A stretch of 64,000 nucleotides of DNA from Pseudomonas sp. 31-12 (GTDB taxonomy: Bacteria > Pseudomonadota > Gammaproteobacteria > Pseudomonadales > Pseudomonadaceae). The notes beneath the pieces are model-generated. The model ran no database searches. It was not told the DNA's origin and worked only from the letters and a program-made list of their open reading frames with translations. Of this stretch, positions 8,482-17,315 are shown one piece after another; position 1 is the first letter of the stretch, and the number at the start of each line of letters is the position of its first letter. A program made the translations under genes and the position numbers. The stretch covers positions 6,664,001 through 6,728,000 of the forward strand of contig NZ_CP029482.1 in the NCBI RefSeq assembly GCF_003151075.1. Direction: 5' to 3'.

Positions 8482-10496
8482 TTGACACTCGCCGCGTAAG
8501 TAATTCAACAACCCCGTCATTAAGCTTTCTAGACGATGGCTATGAACCATCAAAAACCAACCCGTTACTGAAAGGCTTGACCTCTGATGTTGGCTCAACT
8601 GCATGGATAATCGAAGGATTAGCAACGCCAATTGATTTCAATGTGCTGCTTTCGGACGGGTCAAAATTAACCGATTACCGTAATTCAAAAATTTTGAGCA
8701 GCATTAAAACATGGCTTCTGATGCAAGGCGCGGATAGTGCTACGAATATTCCCTATAAAACCAAAGTGAGAACGCGCAGATTAACTCTAGTCTTAAAACA
8801 GGCTGACTTTATTCTTCAACACATACCTATTTCGCGCCTTCGTAGAGATGGGTTTGCAGCAATTTCAGAAAGCTTCTATAGCATGCTCGTATATAGAGTT
8901 AACAACTACAATTCAGATGATGACATTTACTACAATTGGACCGAGCGTTTCTCGACATTAGTGAAATGCAAAATTGAGGAAAATACTAAAGAGTTGGATA
9001 ATGGCGGCCTATATCCTGATTGCGTAGAACAGTCCGACCTCGATCTAACATCGTATATTTGCGATCTCACCAAAAGCCAAGCTAGATCGGCTCGTATTTT
9101 TTTCCACCATGAGCGTCGACAACTTTCAAGTACAAAAAGATCCTTCCCAAACTATTCGGCAAGAGAGCTGTCGCGGTCAATATTTCTGAACTGCCTATTC
9201 AAAGGTTCGAAATTTTCTTGCCCGCCAGAAATTGACATACAACCGCTCAAAAAAAAGAAGTCTATAAATAGAGTACCAACGAGAACAAGCCGCAACACGC
9301 CCTCAACACAGACTATCTCCAGGCACCTTTCCTGCTTTAAGGATATTCTCGAACTAGGTCGCTTTGATTTACCTACGCCAATTGAAACGTTTGAAACTGA
9401 TAGAGCACAACTCATCTCGGATGAATCAACAATTACAGGGAATTTCTCTAGCATTCCGTACCCTCTCGTAATAAGTGCCCTAAAGGAAGCGATCAGTTAT
9501 GTCTCAAGGTACGCCGACGGCCTATTTGAAGCCTGTTTGGAATATTACCAAGAATGCGGCGATTTAACGCCGATAGATTTGACTTGCCAGCAGCGATTGC
9601 CAACCTGCATACCAGCATCTCTATCCGAATTAGGAATTACACGCTGGAAGACACCTAATTGGGAGTGCCGAGAAGCCCAGAATGCGCAGGAAAAAAGCGA
9701 GCTATATTGGCATATAAAGATTCTCTATGGATCGTTCGAACTAATTCTTGGGGCGCTTACAGCAAGACGACAAGAAGAATTAATAAGAATAACTCGCAAA
9801 GATATAGATATTTTGTCAGGGCAGATTATTTTTCAGAACGGTAAGTCTGGAGAGGGTGATATAAGACAACCTCTTCCCTGCCCAATCCCAAAGATATGCG
9901 TAGACATTTTCGCAAAGCTGATAAAATTTCATTCCGACATTGAGACGTTAGGATTTTGTTGTAATAACAGGTCATTACTATCCCCTCCATACACTAAAAC
10001 ACTGGGGATAAAAAAATATTTTGGCAGCGTTGTTTATAATGATGCACTAGACAAGCTTTGCCTTAAATTCAATTACACGAACAACGAAGGACAAATCTAC
10101 CTTTTCCGAGAACATCAATTCAGGCGGTTCTTTACGCAGATGTTTTTTTGGGGAGGTTTTGGCGACATGGAAGCTCTTCGACAGTTCCTAGGCCATAGCA
10201 ACTACCGCCATTTGTTTCACTACATCACGGATACAGTATCAGGGGACACTATTAATAGCGTAAAAGCCGAAGTACTTGCCGAGATTACACGACGCGGAGA
10301 CCTAACATACCTTCCTCTCGCTAGACTTATAGAGAAAAAATTTGGCACGTCCAATATCAGGGTGATTCAAGAGGCTGAATTGCGACCATACTTAAACTAC
10401 TTAATTTCCAGAAACCAGATAACAACTAACCCCGTTTTTAGCATGTCAAGTAACAATGAAAGCTTTACGATCATTACGGCGGTGAAACATGCTTGA
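8478..10496 (+). CDS. Large tyrosine recombinase (GMT/Tn554 TnpB-like), complete catalytic set
   Basis: 672 aa, starting in the ATGA overlap with the previous gene. The catalytic domain occupies about residues 420-590: box I TARRQEELIRITRKDID (Arg), Lys in QNGKSGEG, HQFRRFF as HxxR, LGHSNYRHLFHYI with the second His and the nucleophilic Tyr. All six elements expected of an active tyrosine recombinase are present. The long N-terminal half has no recognisable domain and probably binds DNA arms or partners. It is about twice the size of ordinary phage integrases, as in Tn554 TnpB and the large recombinases of Gamma-Mobile-Trio elements. Low GC, unlike the backbone. Confidence 0.8.
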   Translation: MIDTRRVSNSTTPSLSFLDDGYEPSKTNPLLKGLTSDVGSTAWIIEGLATPIDFNVLLSDGSKLTDYRNSKILSSIKTWLLMQGADSATNIPYKTKVRTRRLTLVLKQADFILQHIPISRLRRDGFAAISESFYSMLVYRVNNYNSDDDIYYNWTERFSTLVKCKIEENTKELDNGGLYPDCVEQSDLDLTSYICDLTKSQARSARIFFHHERRQLSSTKRSFPNYSARELSRSIFLNCLFKGSKFSCPPEIDIQPLKKKKSINRVPTRTSRNTPSTQTISRHLSCFKDILELGRFDLPTPIETFETDRAQLISDESTITGNFSSIPYPLVISALKEAISYVSRYADGLFEACLEYYQECGDLTPIDLTCQQRLPTCIPASLSELGITRWKTPNWECREAQNAQEKSELYWHIKILYGSFELILGALTARRQEELIRITRKDIDILSGQIIFQNGKSGEGDIRQPLPCPIPKICVDIFAKLIKFHSDIETLGFCCNNRSLLSPPYTKTLGIKKYFGSVVYNDALDKLCLKFNYTNNEGQIYLFREHQFRRFFTQMFFWGGFGDMEALRQFLGHSNYRHLFHYITDTVSGDTINSVKAEVLAEITRRGDLTYLPLARLIEKKFGTSNIRVIQEAELRPYLNYLISRNQITTNPVFSMSSNNESFTIITAVKHA

Positions 10497-11052
10497 GAGC
10501 GAGAGAATTAAGAAGACATCGACTTTAAAACTTAAACAATTACTTCTCGATACAATCGAAGGAAACTACATACATTGGGGAGGAGCAGAACCAAGCATTT
10601 ATTTGACAAGCCAAAAATCGCTTTCGAGCTACGTTAATCCTGAATTTGAAATTATTCAAACTACTATAAACAGCCTCAAACGCTCAGCAGATCTCTACCT
10701 CAAAGGAGGTTACAGCTACCTCGATAAATTGCGAAAGGCAGCGCAAAAAAAAGTCAATACAACGCCTAATCAAAAACGACCACGCAAGCAGTCGAAAAGT
10801 GGCCTCGAAGTTAGGCTTAAAGAAGTCGAGAATTTAAGTGAAACGCAACGTGAAGACCTCATCGTTTTAAGCTACGCGCTAACCCTATCACTGAATAAAA
10901 GCTGGAAACTCATAACCGAGTCTGGCCGCGCTGACTTAATTGATCTTTGCAGAGAGCATCATCATGAAATTTATCAAATGCTCTCCCCTCTGAAAAACAT
11001 AGAATTAGGAATTGATAAAAATGGCAAAGTTATATTTCCTGACTTCCGCTGA
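10489..11052 (+). CDS. Small third protein of the recombinase operon, unknown domain
   Basis: 187 aa, overlapping the upstream recombinase by 8 nt. It is basic in the middle (RKAAQKKVNTTPNQKRPRKQ) and helical, with a predicted coiled segment LEVRLKEVENLSETQREDL, and has no catalytic motif I recognise. In position and size it corresponds to the small non-recombinase member of recombinase trios (Tn554 TnpC, the small GMT protein), which assists strand exchange or sets direction. That role is by analogy. The next gene starts inside its 3' end. Confidence 0.7.
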   Translation: MLESERIKKTSTLKLKQLLLDTIEGNYIHWGGAEPSIYLTSQKSLSSYVNPEFEIIQTTINSLKRSADLYLKGGYSYLDKLRKAAQKKVNTTPNQKRPRKQSKSGLEVRLKEVENLSETQREDLIVLSYALTLSLNKSWKLITESGRADLIDLCREHHHEIYQMLSPLKNIELGIDKNGKVIFPDFR

Positions 11053-12403
11053 ATTTCAGCTATTTCATTCTCTCAGCTTCGACAAAAAGCCTCAAATGGT
11101 AAACGCCCCAAATTTGGTTTCAATGCGCTGGCCCAACGGCGTTTGGTGTTACGATGCAAACCAATACTTAATTTCTAAATTTTTTAATCGTGCATCGACG
11201 CACTCTGACGGAGGCACTCTTAAACAATACGCCACGCAACTGTCACACATTATAAGGTTTTGCTTCGACAAGAACCGAAACCTAGACCAACTAGTAGATT
11301 CAGATTTTATAGAATTTATAAAACTACAAAGCGCCCCCCGCCCTAACGGGAAAATTATAACAACTAAGACTTCTGTTTCTATTCTGCGCAGAACTCTAGA
11401 GTTTCTTGACTTCGTAGGTAGATCCCGGCATCGATCAGACTATGTTGCAATTGATGGAGACATCAAGGGGTTCAAAAAGAAAATTGAACTATCAAAACAG
11501 GTCCACCATTCACATGATGCAGCGCCTAGGTGGTACTGGGATCATTCTGAGATGCCGATTGAGAGTGAGACGACAACTAGGGATTCAATTTCTGCTATTG
11601 CGATAGATAAACTGAGGACAGCAGCAGCGAACGGCGACACCAATTTTTTCCTTATGAAACGCAGGCTAGCTATGTTACTGGTATTAGAAGTTACCGGTGG
11701 ACGGCGTTCAGAGGTAGCGGAATTACAGCGTAGCGCAGTTTATAAAGCGCTAGCAATGACGCAACCGGTGCTTGAAATGCGCAATTTGAAGAAAGGCGGT
11801 AATACCTATGTGACGCGGAGGATTCGTATTTCGCACAGTGACCTTCGCTTTCTTAAAGATTTTATTGAGATGAATGTGGAGCCTTTGCTTTCTATTAAAA
11901 AAACTAGTCATGACTATGTTTTTGTAAGTGAACGGACTGGTCAACCTGTAAGACCTAACACCATAACTCAAGAGATACATTATCTACGAAACCTAGCAGG
12001 AGTTCTAGGTCGTGCTCATCCACACATGTTTAGACACCGCTACGTCACCAAGCACTTGATCGCTTTAATTGAAAGTTTCAAATTTGCAAACGAATCCGAC
12101 TTCCGCAACAAACTTTTAGATCTAGAGTTTTTCAAGGTCCAGGTTTTAGATTTTACGGGGCATAAATCTCCAAAATCTATAGAACCATATATAAAACTAG
12201 CATACGCAGAGCACTTAAAATTAAAAGAGACGCTAGATGCTCTAAATAAATTTAAAGAGGTTGATGCAGCAAAGCGAGCAATTATAAATTATTCGGCAGA
12301 ATTACAAGCACGTGGAGGTCCAAGGCATATCGTTGACGGCCTCTTAGAACTATCCAAAAATTTTCCGTTTCTCCCACCCCCAATAGTAACGACCGATGAA
12401 TGA
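11021..12403 (+). CDS. Tyrosine recombinase / integrase
   Basis: 460 aa from ATG 11021 (ATG 11012 and 11097 are in frame too). Residues about 60-130 resemble a SAM-like core-binding domain (ATQLSHIIRFCFDKNRN). The catalytic domain shows LEVTGGRRSEVAELQR (box I Arg), RNLKKGG (Lys), HPHMFRHRYVT (HxxR), FTGHKSPKSIEPYIK (His, Tyr). It overlaps the 187-aa gene by 32 nt, so translation is probably coupled. It is the last gene of the four-gene operon and the most conventional integrase in it. Together with the 672-aa recombinase it is the likely enzyme that placed the island in comM. Confidence 0.85.
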   Translation: MAKLYFLTSAEFQLFHSLSFDKKPQMVNAPNLVSMRWPNGVWCYDANQYLISKFFNRASTHSDGGTLKQYATQLSHIIRFCFDKNRNLDQLVDSDFIEFIKLQSAPRPNGKIITTKTSVSILRRTLEFLDFVGRSRHRSDYVAIDGDIKGFKKKIELSKQVHHSHDAAPRWYWDHSEMPIESETTTRDSISAIAIDKLRTAAANGDTNFFLMKRRLAMLLVLEVTGGRRSEVAELQRSAVYKALAMTQPVLEMRNLKKGGNTYVTRRIRISHSDLRFLKDFIEMNVEPLLSIKKTSHDYVFVSERTGQPVRPNTITQEIHYLRNLAGVLGRAHPHMFRHRYVTKHLIALIESFKFANESDFRNKLLDLEFFKVQVLDFTGHKSPKSIEPYIKLAYAEHLKLKETLDALNKFKEVDAAKRAIINYSAELQARGGPRHIVDGLLELSKNFPFLPPPIVTTDE

Positions 12404-12476
12404 GACATCTCAGTGTTTTTTCTAAACAAGTTATCAACCAGAGATGGATGAGTTTCACCAGTTGCATATCCCAGCC

Positions 12477-13450
12477 AAGGCCACGAGATGCTGGTCGATG
12501 CCCAAACCCGCTCAGTTTGTGCGTTAGGTGGGGTGCCGCGTCGCGGTATCTACGACAACATGAAGACCGCTGTCGATAAGGGGCAACAGGTGCCAGTGGC
12601 GCACGGTCATACCCGGTTTGCCGTGATGTGAGCCCACTACCTGTTCGACCCGGACTTTTGCAACGCGCCCTCGGATTAGGAAAAGGCATCGTTGTAAAGA
12701 ACCTCCACGACAGCCGACGGCGCATTTGCGCTCGATGCTCAAAACTGCATGTTCCACATCTTCGAGGAACTGAATACCTGCGTAGGCCAACACCGCCGTG
12801 CTCTTCGGAGCGACCTGGTGCACCCGCAGTACAACGGGCTAACGTTGGCGGCTCTGGAGCTTGAACGAGCTGAAATGATGTCAATGCTGACCGCCTTTGA
12901 TGGTTAGGTCGAATGCACGGTGAGGGCCTCCAACACCTGCTTGATCAGTGTGGGCCGAAATCGTCACTCGGTGCCTTGCGAGCAGGTCGGCCAGTGGGTC
13001 AGCAGCCGCCTGTATCCCTCTTCGGTGGTGGTCATTGCCGATGAAACGATGATTGCCAGTCACAAACGACTCAATGATCGAGACTAGGTCAGCTGCGACC
13101 GGCAGCACTACATCCCTCTTATCGAACGCAAGCCTGGAGCACTACGCAATAGCGCTACATTTGATGATCTGCCGAAGCCATTGGTGCTTTTTACGCGTCG
13201 ACCTGAGACGTCACCCCAACGCTGATCGAGTCATGACGCAGGTACGGCTGCGGTTCCCATCGCCGGGGCGTGATGCCCTGCTGGTGACGGTGGAGTTGGT
13301 ACTTTAATCAGGCAGCTTGAGCGCTGACCACATCCGGAATGTTCCAGCTCGGCTAACATCGACAGCAGCCCCTCCGTCCGCCGAGACCAGTCTTCAATTC
13401 AAGGTAGCGCCTGTCGCCAATACGGCGCGCTACTACCAGCTCCGGACCAC
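12477..13450 (+). pseudogene. istA: Decayed IS21-family transposase istA
   Basis: Read in shifting frames the DNA encodes IstA fragments in the correct order: ALGGVPRRGIYDNMKTAVDK (12520s), then AVM-stop-AHYLFDPDFC (12615-12660), LELERAEMM..AFDG (12860-12905), VGRNRHSVPCEQVGQW (12950-13000), HYIPLIERKPGALRN (13105-13150), RRHPNADRVMTQV (13210-13245) and SADHIRN (13320). At least four stops or frameshifts make it non-functional. No istB follows. It is a dead IS21 relic between the recombinase operon and the cargo. Confidence 0.8.
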
Positions 13451-13597
13451 CAATGAACACCACATGCTGCGCCATATCTGTACGATTCCGGCCCTTCGCA
13501 ACAGGCAGCTAACTGCGTAAAGCTCCCTCTGAATCTCTGAATCATTGCTCCCGTTAATTTTTGAAGCAGCAGATGGCAATAGCAAAAACTTGAATTA

Positions 13598-13617
13598 TAC
13601 TGTATAAAAAAACAGTT
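13598..13617. promoter_or_regulatory. LexA (SOS) box without an SOS gene
   Basis: TACTGTATAAAAAAACAGTT fits the gammaproteobacterial LexA operator CTGT-N8-ACAG with a correct AT-rich centre and the TA/GT flanks. No umuDC/rulAB, imuB or other SOS gene lies beside it. The nearest downstream gene on the plus strand is the recombinase at 13834. Confidence 0.65.
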
Positions 13618-13753
13618 AAATCATCTATTCCAACTTAATTAATCCTAGCGCAGTGGAGCCCATAGAAGTATCACTGGTGACGCCACGAGTCGCGGGAGTC
13701 AAAACGCGCCGAGGGCGGTAGAAATAGCTTGGACAACTAAGGACAAAAAGATT

Positions 13754-13836
13754 CATTTTGTCCAATGTGGTGTTATCCTTTTGCGGTACGGCGCGGGATT
13801 GCGCCGTTTGTTTTGCATCGAAGATTGGACAAAATG
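13754..13836. repeat. 13-bp inverted repeats around the recombinase start codon
   Basis: CATTTTGTCCAAT (13754-13766) and ATTGGACAAAATG (13824-13836) are perfect inverted copies enclosing 57 bp. The right copy contains the ATG of the recombinase gene. Further GGACAA units lie at 13731 and 13741, so at least four related sites cluster here. They could be recombinase-binding (invertible) sites, an autoregulatory operator, or an mRNA hairpin hiding the start. Confidence 0.6.
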
Positions 13837-14400
13837 ATCGAGCCCCGAAAACACCTGACGCAGATCGAAGTCGATCGATTGATTGCGGCGACCAAAGAGA
13901 GTCGCCACGAAATGCGTGATCGCTGTCTACTGCTGCTCATGTTCCGTCATGGCCTACGCGTCTCTGAAGCCTGTGGCATGACATTGGCGCAAGTTGACCT
14001 TGAGACTCGTGTTCTACACGTTTTTCGCTTGAAAAAAGGCCTTTCTACAACGCATCCGCTACGTACAGATGAACTGAAGTATATAAAAGCCTGGCTTCGG
14101 GTTAGGGCTCAAATGAAACCTGAAAATGATGCTTTTTTCATTTCAGAGAGACTGAATCCTTTGAATCGGCGTACCGCTTGGGATGCCATTCGTCGATATG
14201 GCGAGAAGGCTCATTTACCTCTGGCTACCCATCCGCACATGCTGCGCCACGCTTGCGGGTACGAACTGGCCAACCAAGGTGCAGATACACGGTTAATCCA
14301 GGACTATTTAGGGCACAAGAACATCCAGCACACCGTGCAATACACGGCAGCTAAACCAACAAGGTTTGATAGGTTGTGGCCAGCAGCGCCACGCCGCTGA
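13834..14400 (+). CDS. FimB/FimE-size tyrosine recombinase
   Basis: 188 aa from ATG 13834 (MIEPRKHLTQIEVDRLI); an in-frame ATG at 13765 would translate the repeat region and is less likely. It is a catalytic domain only: Arg42 in HGLRVSEACG, Lys in RLKKGL, HPHMLRHA (His135, Arg138), LGHKNIQHTVQYT (His161, Tyr170). The length and single-domain form match the fimbrial-switch recombinases FimB/FimE, which invert short DNA segments, and many similar proteins on Pseudomonas islands. Its start lies inside the inverted repeat described separately. The methyltransferase gene follows 81 bp downstream. Confidence 0.88.
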   Translation: MIEPRKHLTQIEVDRLIAATKESRHEMRDRCLLLLMFRHGLRVSEACGMTLAQVDLETRVLHVFRLKKGLSTTHPLRTDELKYIKAWLRVRAQMKPENDAFFISERLNPLNRRTAWDAIRRYGEKAHLPLATHPHMLRHACGYELANQGADTRLIQDYLGHKNIQHTVQYTAAKPTRFDRLWPAAPRR

Positions 14401-14481
14401 GCTGAACAGAAGATAACGGTGCGACCAGGGATTGCGACCCTGGCCACACCTGACCAATGTCTACTGAAAGGAGTAGAAGCA

Positions 14482-15813
14482 ATGGCTAATGAGTATGGTA
14501 TGACAATCGAAGCAAACAGCGAAATCTACGTAGGTACAGGCGGCAGCTCCATCGACACTCCTGTGCCCAAAAAAGCTCGTGGATCGCGGAAGAAAAAAAA
14601 GCCGCTGCGCACAATCGATTTGTTTTGTGGTGCAGGTGGAATCACCGAGGGCTTTAGACAAGCTGGTTATGTCAGCCTCTATGGCAACGATGTGATGCCA
14701 GAGGCCATCGAGACGTTTAAGCTCAATCATCCAGAAGCCATTGCAGACTGCCGGACTATCGAAGAGGTGGATCCAAGAGAGGTTAGAAATCTTCTCGGCC
14801 TGGAGCCTGGTGAGCTAGACGTTCTAGTCGGAGGCCCACCCTGCCAAGGTTTCTCGATTAACGCCCCAGAGCGTTTTCTCAGTGATCCCCGGAATGCTTT
14901 GTTCAGGCACTATGAGCGTTTCCTAGAAGAGTTCCTGCCCAAGGCTTTCGTATTCGAGAACGTTCCTGGCTTGCTATCTCTAGATGACGGAAAAGTGTTC
15001 CGTCAGATCATCGATATTTTTACCAATCTTGGATACCACGTAACGGCCAAGATTCTGTTCGCAGCTCATTACGGCGTTCCGCAAGAACGCTGGCGGCTAA
15101 TTCTTCTCGGCTCCCGCTTCACAGAAGTTCAGCATCCTGAACCTACACATTACGCAGTTGGCCGCGCCAATTTCCGTGGCGGTAGCACGATGACATTCCA
15201 GCTATCTGAGAGTGACCGTTCCCGCCTTAACCCATGGGTGAGCGTTAACGAAGCCATTGGCGATCTCCCACGCTTAGAGATGGGGGAAGGGGCTGAAATT
15301 GTCCAATATCAGGCAGCCGCTCACAGCGCCTACGCTCAAACAATGCGTAATGGTGCGCAAGAAACTTTTAACCACATTGCCGCCAAGCTTTCTAAGCAGA
15401 ATGCTGAGCGTATGAAGCATGTAAAGCCCGGTGGATCATGGCGTGATATCCCCCACGATCTTCTGCCTAAAGGTATGCAGCGCGCCCGCAAGTCTGATCA
15501 TACAAAACGTTATGGTCGACTCCATAAAGATGGTTTGTCTGGGACCATGTTGACCAAGTGCGACCCACACTGGGGAACAGTTTTTCTGCCAGATCAAGAC
15601 CGAACTCTGACAGTGCGCGAAGCAGCACGTTTCCAGTCTTTTCCTGACACCTATCGTTTTGTAGGTTCTCGCGTATCACAGTACGAGCAGGTCGGAAATG
15701 CAGTACCGGTGTTGATGGCAAAAGCCATTGCTGATCAACTGGTAAATCACCTGGCTGACCAAAAAGACATGGTTATTGAAGTAGTACAGGCGCAAGAAGA
15801 AATCTGCGCCTGA
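14482..15813 (+). CDS. DNA (cytosine-5) methyltransferase of a type II R-M system
   Basis: 443 aa. ATG 14482 is preferred over an upstream in-frame ATG because AAGGAG precedes it by 8 nt. All m5C motifs are in order: I DLFCGAGGITEGF (from residue 46), IV GGPPCQGFS with the catalytic Cys121, VI ENVPG, VIII QERWRLILLG, then a variable target-recognition region (about 250-350), IX REAARFQSFPDTYRF and X QVGNAVPVLMAKAIA. It transfers methyl groups from S-adenosylmethionine to the C5 of cytosine. It ends 5 bp from the convergent NotI-like nuclease gene, whose site it should protect. Confidence 0.95.
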   Translation: MANEYGMTIEANSEIYVGTGGSSIDTPVPKKARGSRKKKKPLRTIDLFCGAGGITEGFRQAGYVSLYGNDVMPEAIETFKLNHPEAIADCRTIEEVDPREVRNLLGLEPGELDVLVGGPPCQGFSINAPERFLSDPRNALFRHYERFLEEFLPKAFVFENVPGLLSLDDGKVFRQIIDIFTNLGYHVTAKILFAAHYGVPQERWRLILLGSRFTEVQHPEPTHYAVGRANFRGGSTMTFQLSESDRSRLNPWVSVNEAIGDLPRLEMGEGAEIVQYQAAAHSAYAQTMRNGAQETFNHIAAKLSKQNAERMKHVKPGGSWRDIPHDLLPKGMQRARKSDHTKRYGRLHKDGLSGTMLTKCDPHWGTVFLPDQDRTLTVREAARFQSFPDTYRFVGSRVSQYEQVGNAVPVLMAKAIADQLVNHLADQKDMVIEVVQAQEEICA

Positions 15814-15818
15814 CGGTC

Positions 15819-16853
15819 TTAATCCGACTCAGGTAAAGGTGCTTCGAAATCACCAAACGCAAGCAGGTCAGATCCACTGACCTGCTCTATTGGCACAGGC
15901 CAGACAAACTTATCACTGATCCGACCTTCAAAAGTCGAAAGGGGCACCGCCTTCCCACCTGTTAAACCTTCTACTGAGCGCTCAAGGGTCGTGTATCGGA
16001 CTTCGTCAGGCACAATTCGTGTACGGTTTTGGCCTTCGACTTCCTCGAATCGCACGACAAACCATGCGATATCAGCATTCGAGATGTCTTTTACGTTGTC
16101 CATTTCACCGATAGAGTCAAAGAAGGCGCGATCTACAACGACGGCCATCTTCTTCCCCCACCGCCGAAGCGTTGGAACTTTGATTTGGAGCTGAGGCATG
16201 AGACGTTTCGGCCCGCTACTTCGGTAATCTGGGCGACGACGCCCTGCTGGAAATACTACCCAATCTACCGCACTGTCGCTAAAAGCCTCGAACTCGCCTC
16301 GCATTGCGTCACCAGAGAAATATACCGCTTGAATTTCCAGCGCCGCCCACTCCATAGGCGCTCCTGGCGGTGTCTTCGTGCTAACAAGAACCATATCAAT
16401 TCGGCCAACGTCTTCACCGCCTTCATTGTCGGTTGTCGCGCCGGCCTCTAAAAAACCTACCTCAGCAACAAGTTTCGGGTCAGAGTCCCCGAGGATGGTT
16501 TCACCTACCCACTTAAAAATTTCTAGGTCTTCATGGAAGCGATTTGGGCACGTAGCCCTAAGATCGCCCTGTTTACCCTCAACAGGGACACCCATGGCCC
16601 GCCCAGTTCCTGGATGCGCTGCATATGAGTAGAGACGTAATGAGCAGACGCCTCCATCTTTTGAGCAAAGAGCATCTTGCTTGCGCGCTTGAAATGGGCA
16701 CAGCTGCTTGGCTCTAGCTTTCTTCGGTTTCAGTGTTTCAGCCGCGAGGAGCTGTCTTTCTGTACTCGATAGCTGGGTCAGGTTGTACCCATACCACTCT
16801 CCGATACCAAAGCGAGCTGTTTGATCTTTTAGTTTTCTAGGTAATTTGGCCAT
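15819..16853 (-). CDS. NotI-like type II restriction endonuclease
   Basis: 344 aa from ATG 16853 (MAKLPRKLKDQTARFGIGEWYG); a longer frame begins at 16910. The N-terminal region has four spaced cysteines (Cys52, 63, 70, 102, the last in RATCPNRFHED), as in NotI, whose structure has an iron bound by four cysteines. A PD-(D/E)xK-type core follows: GRIDMVLV (Asp153) and ALEIQAVYF (Glu173-x-Gln175). The Glu-x-Gln variant also agrees with my recollection of the NotI active site. Enzymes of this family cut GC-rich palindromes (NotI GCGGCCGC, EagI CGGCCG). Tail-to-tail with the m5C methyltransferase. The exact site cannot be read from sequence. Confidence 0.85.
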   Translation of the reverse strand: MAKLPRKLKDQTARFGIGEWYGYNLTQLSSTERQLLAAETLKPKKARAKQLCPFQARKQDALCSKDGGVCSLRLYSYAAHPGTGRAMGVPVEGKQGDLRATCPNRFHEDLEIFKWVGETILGDSDPKLVAEVGFLEAGATTDNEGGEDVGRIDMVLVSTKTPPGAPMEWAALEIQAVYFSGDAMRGEFEAFSDSAVDWVVFPAGRRRPDYRSSGPKRLMPQLQIKVPTLRRWGKKMAVVVDRAFFDSIGEMDNVKDISNADIAWFVVRFEEVEGQNRTRIVPDEVRYTTLERSVEGLTGGKAVPLSTFEGRISDKFVWPVPIEQVSGSDLLAFGDFEAPLPESD

Positions 16854-17315
16854 AGCGTACAAAGTTATCAGATAGACACATATCGGCCGAGAGCTTTGTA
16901 AAACGCTCAAGAACGTACGTCCAAGGCGGTACGAATCACTCCGCTTGTGAACTGAGGGAGAGGCACCTCGCTAGGGGCGCGGCGCGGGTGCATCTGTGCC
17001 TTCACCTTGTCGTCCTCTCGTAGGCGAACCAACTAGTGGTGATGGTAAGCATGCAGTGATCATCACGCACCATCGAACGCCTGGCCCAAAATTTAACCGC
17101 TGCGTCGGCATCCTCGACGGTTACTACTCCCTCATTAACGAGGAGAGTCAAGGTGGGCGGGCGACTCATGACCGGTGCGGACTCGACCGTTATGGAATTT
17201 GTGAAGCCTTGCAGCCATCAGATGGTATCGATAGGTCCCCAATATCGCCATACTCGTCAGCGCCTTGAGGGCAAGTCATACCTCATTTTGAACATAGGAA
17301 AGCAGGTCATACGGA
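16854..17315. other. Gap without a convincing gene
   Basis: About 460 bp between the nuclease start and the next gene. An open frame at 16996-17268 has no ribosome-binding site and no protein-like pattern. It should contain the promoters of the nuclease gene (leftward) and of the membrane/coiled-coil gene (rightward); none stands out. Confidence 0.4.

Noticed and set aside
12282..13108. Several open frames between the recombinase operon and the FimB-like gene
   Set aside because: They are out-of-frame readings of the decayed istA.
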